Origin: Acanthococcus lagerstroemiae
Taxonomy: Eukaryota > Arthropoda > Insecta > Hemiptera > Eriococcidae
Direction: 5' to 3'
DNA: 64,000 bases
NCBI GenBank assembly: GCA_031841125.1
Contig: CM063108.1
Span: 26,587,399-26,651,398, forward strand
Of this stretch, positions 32,781 through 41,527 are shown piece after piece; positions within the stretch are counted from its first letter, which is position 1, and each line of letters opens with the position of its first letter. The notes beneath the pieces are model-generated. The model did no database searches. It was not told the origin of the DNA and saw nothing but the letters and a program-made list of their open reading frames with translations. A program made the translations under genes and the position numbers.

Positions 32781-32998
32781 TCTCTCTTTTTCTAATTTGC
32801 TCTCAACCCGAGCCCTGGAATCCGCCCTTTCGAGCATTACTTCAGAGACGGCGGGGAGGCTGTTAGGGCTGTCTTAGCCCTCTTCCCTTCAGGCCGAAAA
32901 ACTGACCTAAGTCGAAATCTGGCGAGTTGCTACGAGGGCTCGAACCCGGGACCTCCGGATTCCAAGACCAACGCGCTATCCACTCGGTCAACCAGACA
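32781..32998 (-). mobile_element. SINE-B copy nested in SINE-A
   Basis: The minus-strand head starts near 32998 (GTCTGGTTGACCGAGTGGAT, B box GGTCCCGGGTTCGAGCCC). The body runs down to 32781 and ends in an AAAAGAGAGA tail. Shows that SINE-B was active after this SINE-A copy had inserted. Confidence 0.9.
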
Positions 32999-33001
32999 GG
33001 A

Positions 33002-33534
33002 ACAAGCATTATACTCGCGACTACCACCACTATCTGAAGATTTGGTGAAGTGCTGTATGTGGCTCGCCGGTCGCTTAACTAATGTTGATTACACGGTCTG
33101 GGGAGAAAGCCGAAGTAAACAAAGGATTGTACTACCTTGTAACCCGTGTGCGTATCTTTGAGGTCAATTTCTTCTCCTCGACCTATGAGCATCACTTTGA
33201 TTTTTTTCTCTATTTAGCAGGAGACTATATTCAGCGCTTACTCTCTAGCCCCTTTCCAGCCGCTCTTCTAGCTCCTCTCCAACAGCAGTTCCGTCAGCCA
33301 GAACTCACGAAATTGCGTGTGCAGATAAAATACACAGTACAGCATTGATTCCACCTGGCAAGGTGTTCTGATCCTACTCCGCCTCTTCCTCCCCCTCCGC
33401 CTTTTTATCCTGTGTCAGGGACCTAATATATATAAAAATAAATGTAAAAAAACAAAAAAAACAACAACTTTGAACGAAGTATTAAGGAATCTAACGAGTT
33501 TCAACATCCTTTTTCAGCTTCCTTTAAATCAGTA
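33002..33534. other. No recognisable gene
   Basis: A short SINE-A remnant to about 33030, then unassigned sequence with an A-rich patch at 33440-33470. Confidence 0.4.
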
Positions 33535-33927
33535 GTCGCTGGGTGGCCGAGTGGTATACCCCCACCCCCCCCCCCCACTATCATCCTAGCGAACACAGCG
33601 ACTATAGTATCAATCGAGGTGGGAAGATAACGCATCCTGTAACCCCGCCAGTTCGATTGAACAAGGCATCACAACACAGTGCGTGTTACCACCAGATCTA
33701 GAAGATAGGGACTGTCGGGTGCACGTTGTGGCTAGCTTACTCAACGTCGTGAAACACGTGGCTAGTAAGCGAACTGCGGCTACACCCTCTCTGGCACAGA
33801 GAAGGAAAACTCTAACGCTACAAACCGCGGGGAAAGCAACGGCAAACTACCCCGACTAACCCTGCCCAGAAAAGTCGGGCGTCAGAAACCGCGATCGCCA
33901 ACACCCGGCAACGGGTACGGCACCTGA
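33535..33927 (+). mobile_element. SINE-A copy with C-tract in the head
   Basis: Head GTCGCTGGGTGGCCGAGTGG. The region holding the B box is deleted and replaced by a run of C (33560-33577). Body complete: TATCAATCGAGGTGGGAAG, AACGTCGTGAAACACGTGG, AGAAACCGCGATCGCC, GGTACGGCACCTGA. Confidence 0.8.
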
Positions 33928-33938
33928 TTTTTTTGAAT

Positions 33939-34593
33939 CAGTGGTTCTCAGTTGCGACGATAACGCTTCCTGAGGAGAGCTGTAGAGGTACCGAGGAGCG
34001 GCAGATTTACATCGGGCGGCATGAGGGCGATGCGTATGCTTCTGGCGGGGGGGGGGGGGGGGGTGAGCATGTTTTTGTGTACAACTGTGGGCTTCAAGTC
34101 AACATCGTTCACCTATACCCTAGAAGGTGAAGCATCTGGAAGAAGCTTTTATCGCCTTCCCTTCCTCCAACCTTGTTGAGCGGGGGTTCAGTGTGGTGAC
34201 AGATGTAATCACCAAAGAATGAAACTGACTTGACCTCGAGAAAGGAGGAGACTTGCGCTTTCATCTAACCAACATATAACTTGAAGTCAAGAAACTAGCT
34301 CTAAAGCACCGGGCCGAGACATCCCACTGATCTTAATTCTACAAAAGTACTTTTCACAAATGATCTTTCGTCAGCAAACAAACACTTTTCTTACAATAAT
34401 TTTGTTGTTTTTTTATTTTTGGTACAATAAAGTTTTGTTATCTGTTTTCATCGTTCTTCCAAAAGTATTTTTCTTTCATTGATTTTAGTTCTTAAGAAAC
34501 TTCTTCTGATCTTCATGCTTTCCATGATAAGGGGGCGTTAGAAAATGTTCAGTTCCGGGGGGAGGGGGCTTTAGAAAAGGTTGAGAATCATTG
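33939..34593 (+). mobile_element. hAT-Buster relic, internally deleted
   Basis: Ends CAGTGGTTCTCAGTT (33939) and, inverted, CAATGATTCTCAACCTTTT (34593): the Buster-type TIR. The flanks TTTTGAAT (33931-33938) and CTTTAAAT (34594-34601) match 6 of 8. Within, 34137-34274 encodes the C-terminus of the transposase (EEAFIAFPSSNLVERGFSVV, then after two stops GGDLRFHLT), characteristic of ZBED5-like/Buster proteins. The catalytic core is deleted. A G18-G20 tract lies at about 34049-34067. Confidence 0.85.
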
Positions 34594-35037
34594 CTTTAAA
34601 TTAGTCTTAATAAGTTTGAACAGTTCTCATCGTCCAAGAGAATTTGAACGTATGTTTTTGGAGCTTCGCAGATGAGAATACGCCCAAACAAGTCGCAGTA
34701 GTGAGAATTTAGAAGAGTCAAAACAGTCCAAATGTATCTTACCGTAGTCTTCTAATCTCTAGTGCAATCGCAGTGGGTCTGGATGAGCCTTAGCATGATT
34801 TAAATAAATCTGGGTCTTAGTTTTGACAATATCTAAATCAATTACATCAGAATCGGAATGAGTTTAAAAACAGTCTGCATGAATTTTGAAAGTTCCGAAT
34901 GATCTTCACAATTATTCCTTCACTGCTTCTAATCGTAGTAATAAATTCACGCCTACTACGGACCACACTCAGGTCTCGTGATTTCCATCGGTGTGGGAAG
35001 GGGGTGGTTAAAAAAATGTAGGTTGCAAAAATGTTCT
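34594..35037. repeat. Degenerate GTCT/AATCT-rich DNA
   Basis: Words AGTCTTAATAAGTTTGA, AGTCTTCTAATCTC and AAATCTGGGTCTTAG recur loosely, as in 20600-21890. No gene. Confidence 0.4.
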
Positions 35038-35039
35038 GC

Positions 35040-35662
35040 GTAAACAAAACAAAACAAAAAAAAAGCTTAGCCATTTTTATATTTGGCTGGCCGACATTAC
35101 AAATTCCAACTCAACAATACAAAAATCTTTCATTCAAGCAAAAAATAAATAAATAAAAAGTGATTAATTAACAATTTTTAGGTTTGGCCGATTGATGGTC
35201 CAAAATTCTGACGAAACAGTTGCATTTGCCGAAAACTGCCGACTCCAAGCATTCGTGAGGAGGAGGGGCTCACCCCTCCCTCCTTCCTTTCGCTATGATC
35301 CTCCAGATCCTCTCGGCGCACCTATCGAATGGATGCATGGAAAGAATGGTAGACATAAGAGTTCTTTTGGGTAAAAGAGTCGCTGGTGTTGCTCATTTTT
35401 CAAAAACGCAAGATCGATTTGGATCTTTTTAGGTTCGTCAGTTTAACTTACACGCCTAAATTCAGCACATATGCCCAACATCGCTGAAGGATCATGGGGT
35501 CAGCAGTTTTTGGCAAATGCGATTGCTTAATCAACATTCTGGACCATCAGTCAGCTGACCAAACAAGAATATCGTTAATTACTTACTTTTAATTCATTCT
35601 TTTTGGCTTGAATCTGTCAGCAAAATATAAAATTGGCTAAGCTTTTGTTTTGTTTTGCTTGC
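35040..35662. repeat. Long imperfect inverted repeat (~180-bp arms)
   Basis: The left arm (about 35043-35250) and right arm (about 35480-35662, inverted) share AACAAAACAAAAC, AAGCTTAGCCA, ATTAATTAAC/GTAATTAACG, TGATGGTCCA, GCATTTGCC and AAAACTGC in order. A spacer of about 230 bp lies between. It resembles a foldback or non-autonomous element; the ends are AC-rich and no target duplication was clear. Confidence 0.65.
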
Positions 35663-36555
35663 ACGAGAAATTTCTGCACGACCAAAACACTAACACCCCT
35701 ATTTTGTACACAACGTTTCGCATTCTTCTGTATGTACTTGCCCGACTAGATCCACTCAACTTACGGCACCTTGTAATTTAGTTTTTCTCCCCTGCAAGCT
35801 TCTCGAACCCATGCCATCCTAATGCGTATCCGCAGTCGAACTTCTTCTTGTGTAATTTATTATTCGCAAACGCGACCAAAAAAAAAAAAAAAAAAAAAGA
35901 CTTCGTCGCGCATTCGTTCGCATTGCACAGTTCGTTTTCCGGTACAGTTGAATCGTAATTACCAGCAAGTTGGAAATCGGGGAGGGGGACGCAGACACGC
36001 AAAAAAGGGGTTAAAAAAGAAAGAAACAGAGAGAACAGAGAAAAAAAAAGCGATTCATTGTTTTGAAATTAAATTTCTGTAAATGTTACAAGTTTTATAC
36101 GCGGTTGCGGTCTCGAGTCGTAAAATTTTATGGTTACTTAGGAGTACCAGAACGAGTTAGTTTACACCAAGACAGGGGAGGAATGGGGTCGTGGATACGC
36201 AGCTAGATTTTCCGAAAACGACAACGATGACGCTCCCGTTTTCCCTCGTCGGTGTTCGCACGTAATTTCTGTACGCGGATATTTTCGCGCCCCGGCTGCG
36301 CTCTCTTGTATTCCGCAATTTAATTATTTGCGAATGCGACCGCGATGAAATGCAAACGTAACGGGCACAGTTACATTTTAAGGTTTGTTCGTTTGTTGGC
36401 TGCGGATCGACGCGCCGCAACGCACCGGCCGGAGTATTCCAAGTCAGTTGTCTAGATTTCCACATCCTGGTAATTTCAGACACGTGGACTCGAAAAGACA
36501 TTCGACAGCTGCAGTGGATTCTTCAAATCCCTCCATACACAAGTCAGGACCGATC
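35663..36555. other. No recognisable gene
   Basis: A20 tract at 35879-35898. GC-richer around 36200-36440. Short ORFs only. Confidence 0.4.
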
Positions 36556-36735
36556 AGAATTGAACTAGACCGAACCAAATCCAAATTAAAGCAAACATGA
36601 ACCCAAACCCAAGCCAGAATCCAAACCAAACTGAAACCAAGCTAAACCAAAAGTAGATTCCTCGGTTGACTGCACAAGTTACCCACATCTAGAATGCAGC
36701 GCTAAACAGAGTCAACGCAAGCCAAACCAAAAGTA
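36556..36735 (+). repeat. CCAAACC/CCAAA-rich degenerate repeat
   Basis: Words ACCAAATCCAAA, AACCCAAACCCAAGCC, AATCCAAACCAAAC, CTAAACCAAAAGTAG and AGCCAAACCAAAAGTAGGAT recur every 10-15 bases; GTCAACGCAA..CAAACCAAA appears again at 37480-37510. Confidence 0.55.
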
Positions 36736-37132
36736 GGATCGGTTTATGTATGCGAAGGATAATGTGAAGAGCCTATGGCGGCTTGAAAACCCAACATATT
36801 ATACAGGTGACGAAGACCAGACCGAATGAGGCTGGAGGACCCGGAAGAGGGTGGGGGCAAATTCGAAAAAGCTGGAAGAGGCTGCCACCTCACATCGCCG
36901 TGGCCACTGCAGAAGAAGTCGTCGTCGATATCAGCCAACCGCGGGCGGCGGGCTGTGAACCTCAGTAGACAAAGTAAGTCGGGTGTTGACTAGGTCCAAC
37001 CCCTCCGTAGTGAGGCAAGGCACAAACGGTTCACAGCCCCAATGTTGTTGTAGTCGACGCCATCATTTTCGCCGCCGTCGTCAGGAAGAGAAGAGAAGAC
37101 ACCATTGTGAATGCTAAGAAGCAAGCATAAGA

Positions 37133-37262
37133 TTGTAAGGCCCGCCTTCCCATACGGGACGATCCAGATTGGCCATAATACAATGGATATAAATTTGTTT
37201 CAGTTTGTAAGGCCCATCTCTCCCATACGGGGAGGTCTGGTTTGGCCATAAAGCACCGAGTA
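37133..37262 (+). repeat. Two tandem copies of a ~69-bp unit
   Basis: TTGTAAGGCCCGCCTTCCCATACGGG.. (37134) and TTGTAAGGCCCATCTCTCCCATACGGG.. (37204, broken here only for reading), both ending TTTGGCCATAA or ATTGGCCATAA. It looks like the 3' UTR of a LINE, but no coding part is attached. Confidence 0.65.
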
Positions 37263-37689
37263 TAATAGTCTTATTGTGAGGGGTTCCCTGTGGCAGCTGG
37301 TGAGAAATCTTAGGCTGAGGGTAAAACAAGTGACTGTTAGCTAAAACGTAAGTTTGTGAGTGTATTTGTATTTATACGGAGCCACCGACCAATTGTCGGA
37401 TTGGCCATCCTATGGGGTAAAACAATATTTCGGTTTACTGCATGATTTATCTACATCTAGAGTTCCGGGCCAAACTAAGCTGAGTCAACGCAAAGCAAAC
37501 CAAATCCGAACCTATCTAGCATTGTAGGTGTTTCAAGAGCGCACCACACATGGAAGACAATTTCCTGCGAAGTGAACACCTCCAAAGCTCAAGCTCTGTT
37601 GTTCACCAAACATAAACCTAACCTCTATATATTCTCCCCGGCAGGATTCACCCCGCTGTCACCACCTTCATGTGTCATCAGACGTACAG

Positions 37690-37972
37690 GATGAACAAAG
37701 GCAACGCAGTTCGGCTGTGGTGCACCTGAATTCCAGATTGATGCTGGATGAGCGTTGCCTCGATCAATACTCAGTAGGGTATCCCATAGTGGCCCTAGCA
37801 GGACAGCGCGAATCCGAAGATAGGAGAGACGAAATGTGGGCCCGGGCTAGCCGCAAGACGTCTTTCTGGTCACTGATGCGATAATCAAAAGAGTAGCTTC
37901 CGGGGCCAGGAGTACGGTGTTTGGGGAGCCACTTTCACATGCGTGCATCATGATACGCTCCACCAAGAGAAC
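37690..37972 (+). mobile_element. R1-like LINE 3' UTR copy (diverged)
   Basis: GTTCGGCTGTGGTGCACCTG parallels CGTCCGGCTGTGGGGGACCTG at 22610; the end (CACTGATGCGATAAT, GAGCCACTTTCACATGCGTG) parallels 22708-22815. About 280 bp, 5'-truncated, same orientation as the 21970 copy. Confidence 0.7.
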
Positions 37973-38276
37973 CTCTACATACTCCACTATTTCAAATCAA
38001 TGACTAAAAACTAACTATATGGCACTCTAAAGAACCAGCACTTTGTGACATGTACGGTTACTCGTTTCATACCACTCAGATCTTGTTTTTAGGCATCGTA
38101 CGCTCGGTTTACAACAACTACAGCTTTGTTTGCTATCACCATCTCAAACTCATCTTCTACCAAAAGCTTATCCTATCCTCAAACCGACCATCATTCACTC
38201 CACAGTCCGAGTCTACCGCACTACCTCCACTCAAGCGCACCCGTCATAGGCAACTTTCTTTCTCCACAGCCAACAA
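37973..38276. other. No recognisable gene
   Basis: Pyrimidine-rich at 38150-38260; no domain or repeat recognised. Confidence 0.35.
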
Positions 38277-38278
38277 TA

Positions 38279-38633
38279 ATGCGGCGGCCACACCAAGAGC
38301 TACGCTATGGACGCTACGTCCACGTTGGACGTCCTTGTTGATCAAAGTAATGTTAAGGTAATGAGAATGGCCACACTGCAGCATGGATGCGTCCATCTGA
38401 ACGAAGCTACGTTTGGACGCGTAGCTAGCGATCGCGACGTGTTTGATTTTCCGACGCGTAGCTGGCATCCCTGTATTCTGATTGGTAGATTTTTCCATAA
38501 GAAATAAAAGATGGTCAGAGAAAAACGTAGCATGGACGTTTATATGTGGCCACCTAAACGGATGGACGTAGCGATCGCTACATCCGATATGGACGTAGCG
38601 TCCGTAGCGTAGCTCTTGGTGTGGCCGCCGCAT
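38279..38633. mobile_element. 355-bp TA-flanked miniature inverted-repeat element
   Basis: Ends ATGCGGCGGCCACACCAAGA (38279) and its inverse at 38633, with pairing over about 44 bp through GCTACGCTA and GGACGCTACGTCCA. TA lies directly outside both ends (38277-38278, 38634-38635). The interior repeats short palindromic GTAGC/GCTACG words. Non-coding. The TA target fits Tc1/mariner-type mobilisation. Confidence 0.85.
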
Positions 38634-38849
38634 TACTGAACGCTCAGTCAGATGGCTTGTCAAACACTGTTTCCGAGTCACTGCATGGGCAGACGTTTAA
38701 CAATTCAAACGACAAAGACATCCGACTAAAAATCCACCAACTCCTCGACCTCTTCTAACAAAGTCAGTACACGCTTCCTCAAACTGAGAACCCACAATTT
38801 CTGAGACCGTAACCTGAAATAGCACATGCTGGATCAGGTCTATTCCAAG

Positions 38850-39235
38850 AGACAGACCCTGTGGGATGAGTCAACTAGAAGCTGACACGTGGTTTCTCAT
38901 TCCTGATGTCACATTCTTACGCACCTCCCCACTGACTATACTTTTTCCTCGCCCGAGCTCTAACCGGACACGGCCGCTTGAGATTCTACTTACCCATTTG
39001 TAACCAAAATAATACGACAACTCTGGCCGACGAACAAGCAGCTTCGTCTTACGAGAATTAACACCGCAGGTGACGTAAACAAAGAAACGCTTACCGCAAC
39101 AGACACCAACCAGGCATCACCTTAAACTCAAGCTACCGCAATCAAAAACCAACTCTGCTCACTATCTCCAAACAGAACACTGACTGTACCTGTGGATGCG
39201 CTCGGGTGGACCAGGGTGTCCATTTTGGAGTGTGA
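38850..39235 (+). pseudogene. Possible LINE C-terminal remnant
   Basis: Weak but ordered signals in shifting frames: LWDESTRS, then RALTGHGRLRFYL and a Cys pair CTCG.ARVD, like the LTGHG..YL..C.CG region at the end of Jockey/I-type LINE ORF2. Many stops. Suggestive only. Confidence 0.35.
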
Positions 39236-39295
39236 GTGAACTTGGTAATATTCCTTTTGTAGGGTGTGCCAATTCACTTTTCCTTCTTCTGTATT

Positions 39296-39331
39296 CCAGA
39301 GCGCTTTCGGCTGTTATGCCATCATCAGTGG
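39296..39331 (-). ncRNA. Putative minimal hammerhead ribozyme (Penelope-type)
   Basis: The minus strand reads CCA-CUGAUGA-U-GGC-AUAACA-GCC-GAAA-GCGC-UC-UGG. The conserved CUGAUGA core is at 39322-39328 and GAAA at 39305-39308. Stem II is GGC/GCC with loop AUAACA, stem I closes with CCA/UGG, and the expected cleavage is after the UC at 39300-39299. Stem III is only the palindrome GCGC, as in the very short stem III hammerheads described in Penelope-like elements, which work best as dimers. No Penelope RT was identified nearby, so the host element is inferred. Confidence 0.6.
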
Positions 39332-39716
39332 CGTACCCTAAATGAGACTTATCTCTTGTGGTCCTGTAGTTATAGTCGAGGGTAGTACCGTATGGTGAGC
39401 CTGTTTAGTCTTGCGTTCCTATTGGTTGTCTGTGAATATGCAGTCTGTCCAATCAGTGGTTATTGTTATTGGTTGTGTGCTCTGATTGGTTGTCTGTGAT
39501 TGTGCAGTCTGTCCAATCTGTGGGTGTTATGTTATTAGTTGGAATAAGTTCTCACTTTGGAAGTTAGTTGTTGTACTTCTTAGGTTGTTTTGTTTTGTTT
39601 TTGCCTTTATTATTTCTAGTTGTTCTTTTAATTTTCTTTTTCTTGTGTTGTTTTCTGTGTGTAGGATTTTGTACTTTTCTGTCAATTTGTCATTGTTGTG
39701 TCCCTGGTCATTGCAG

Positions 39717-39914
39717 CGGCTGCCCACGGAATACGGTCTATGTAGCTCAAATCCGTTAAATAATATCACATCCCTATGGTGGAGTGGGGCTCTTGATAAG
39801 CCATATTGGTACGAGGGACCTCCACCACACCAGTACGTTCCTAAAGACGATTACAAGCCGTTCACCTCGGAACGATTCCGAGAACTAGGTGAAACTGTAA
39901 AAAAACGAACTTGA
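39717..39914 (+). CDS. Probable terminal exon of an unrecognised gene
   Basis: A T-rich tract then TGGTCATTGCAG|CGG (AG at 39715-39716) opens 65 codons to a TGA at 39912-39914. The protein is normal in composition with a distinctive aromatic/proline stretch (WWSGALDKPYWYEGPPPHQY) and a charged end (SERFRELGETVKKRT). A poly(A) signal AATAAA lies at 40018-40023, about 105 bases after the stop, and the BEL element starts 109 bases further on. The frame is also open upstream, but that translation is all T-rich intron-like hydrophobic sequence. Upstream exons not found; family not recognised. Confidence 0.55.
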   Translation, partial: RLPTEYGLCSSNPLNNITSLWWSGALDKPYWYEGPPPHQYVPKDDYKPFTSERFRELGETVKKRT

Positions 39915-40017
39915 CCTCGTGGAAACACAAGAAAGATAGGGCTCATTCAGTTTGCTTCAGACCTAGCCATCAGTCCCATACTGTCACATATCACCCTCCA
40001 CATATATCGTTTTTTTA

Positions 40018-40023
40018 AATAAA
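40018..40023 (+). promoter_or_regulatory. Poly(A) signal AATAAA
   Basis: Canonical hexamer in an AT-rich context 104 bases after the stop of the terminal exon at 39717-39914. Confidence 0.5.
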
Positions 40024-40131
40024 AATTTATACTCGAATTCTTCTATTTTCCTACTTCTTGCTTATTTTCTGGATAGAGATGACGTATAAAGTTGAAATTT
40101 TCGCAGTAGTCACAATATAACGAATAGGGGG

Positions 40132-40309
40132 TGTTTGCGGTAAAAAAGAGGAAAAGCACGAAGTGAAGTAACAGCGAATATATTTTCTCAACTTAACTGC
40201 ACAAAATCGGTATAGATACTACATACATAACTGCACGGTAATGAACAAACGTGATCGATAATACCCGGCGGGAAGGAGAGAACCTTGTCAGTCAGTTCAT
40301 GTTTCAACA
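40132..40309 (-). repeat. 3' LTR of the BEL/Pao element
   Basis: 178 bp, TGTTTGCGGT..TTCAACA on the plus strand. It contains the stop codon of the integrase frame (40304-40306), so pol ends just inside the LTR. Confidence 0.95.
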
Positions 40310-41527
40310 CTCCCCCCGGGATGAACCTTGGGGTTCATTGAGATCAGATAAGGGTAACCGGACGAGGGAACGGATGTCCCGCGGAAGGCTGCCGGCGCTC
40401 GTGCGCACGGTGGCAGTTCGAACCTGATCGTTTCTGTCGGGAAAGACTTCTTCAACGATGGCCATCGGCCAGGTGTTCGGCGCTGACGCGTCCTTTAGCA
40501 GCACTATCTGCCCCGGTTGGATGTTTGGAGCCGCTTCCGTCCACTTCTCCTTCCTCTGGAGCATGTTCAGATAGTCGGCGCGCCAGCTTTTCCAGAAGGC
40601 TTTAATGACCGTGCGCAATAAAATATATCGCTTCATCAGCGACAACCTCGGTTCTTCGGGCTCAGGCACGATATTGGAAGGAGAGCCGATTAAAAAATGA
40701 CTCGGCGTCAAAACGAAATTACTAGAATTCAGCGTGGACCGTCTGTAGCACAGTGGGCGCGAATTCAGAATTGCGACGACCCGGGCAAACAACGTGGCGT
40801 ACTCTTCGAAATTTAGAGCCGTTGTTCCGATGACACGCACCAAGTGAAACTTGGCCGCCTTCACGGCAGCTTCCCAAATACCGCCTCGGTGCGGCGCTCG
40901 AGGGGGGTTAAAGATCCAACGGATTTTTTTTTGTCCGGCGAAAGCTTGGAGATGGTCATCAGCCAAATCTAGATGACGGCTGGCACCGACAAAATTTGTG
41001 CCGCGGTCGGAATACAAAACTGCTGGTAGTCCACGGATACTCGTAAAACGGTGTAAGGACAATAAAAATGCGGTAGTCGAAAGTTCGGATACAGCTTCAA
41101 TATGTACGGCTCGGGTAGCCATACAGACAAAAATACACGCGTACAATTTATTAAATTTGACGGATCGGTGTCCAGTGCACTTCACATTGAATGAACCGCA
41201 GAAATCAAGACCGGTGTGAGCAAATGGGCGGGATGGAGTAACGCGCGCCGCTGGGAGCTGACCCAAAATTTGCTTATAGGTTTCAGCGCGATAACGAGCG
41301 CACACCACACAAGCTTTAATAACGGATTTGACAAGGTTTGTAAGGCCTCCACAAACCCAAAACTCAGCTTGAACGAAGGGGATAATGAACGATTTTCCAG
41401 CGTGGAAGTATTCGGTATGTAAATGACGGACATAGAGCAACATAAAATGGCTGTTACGCGGAATTATTATAGGGTGCTTCATTGAAAACGAGAACTCAGC
41501 ATTTTGAATACGGCCGCTGACGCGCAA
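40304..41527 (-). CDS. BEL/Pao pol C-terminal frame: integrase
   Basis: 407 codons from an internal ATG. H/C zinc-binding start (RHLHTEYFHAG, then CVVC at about residue 73-76). Core with DDE-type residues: Asp in HTGLDFCG (~108), Asp in YSDRGTNFVG (~174), Glu in RGGIWEAAVKAAK (~219). The C-terminal DUF5641-type domain (~300-400) has GQIVLLKD, NTWPMAIVEEVFPDRN and RSLVRLP. The ATG is not a natural start: homology extends upstream in this frame to about 41640 (REGKPVPVKSPLRSLDPF), where it meets the end of the longer frame, so a single frame change splits pol. The stop is inside the 3' LTR. Confidence 0.9.
   Translation of the reverse strand: MRVSGRIQNAEFSFSMKHPIIIPRNSHFMLLYVRHLHTEYFHAGKSFIIPFVQAEFWVCGGLTNLVKSVIKACVVCARYRAETYKQILGQLPAARVTPSRPFAHTGLDFCGSFNVKCTGHRSVKFNKLYACIFVCMATRAVHIEAVSELSTTAFLLSLHRFTSIRGLPAVLYSDRGTNFVGASRHLDLADDHLQAFAGQKKIRWIFNPPRAPHRGGIWEAAVKAAKFHLVRVIGTTALNFEEYATLFARVVAILNSRPLCYRRSTLNSSNFVLTPSHFLIGSPSNIVPEPEEPRLSLMKRYILLRTVIKAFWKSWRADYLNMLQRKEKWTEAAPNIQPGQIVLLKDASAPNTWPMAIVEEVFPDRNDQVRTATVRTSAGSLPRDIRSLVRLPLSDLNEPQGSSRGEC

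Noticed and set aside
32935..32998. tRNA gene on the minus strand
   Set aside because: Same head occurs in four SINE-B copies with a shared body and a target duplication in one; retroposons, not genes.
39486..39716. N-terminal membrane segments of the frame ending at 39914
   Set aside because: The sequence is T-rich intron-like with a pyrimidine tract and an acceptor at 39716; the hydrophobic translation is a by-product.
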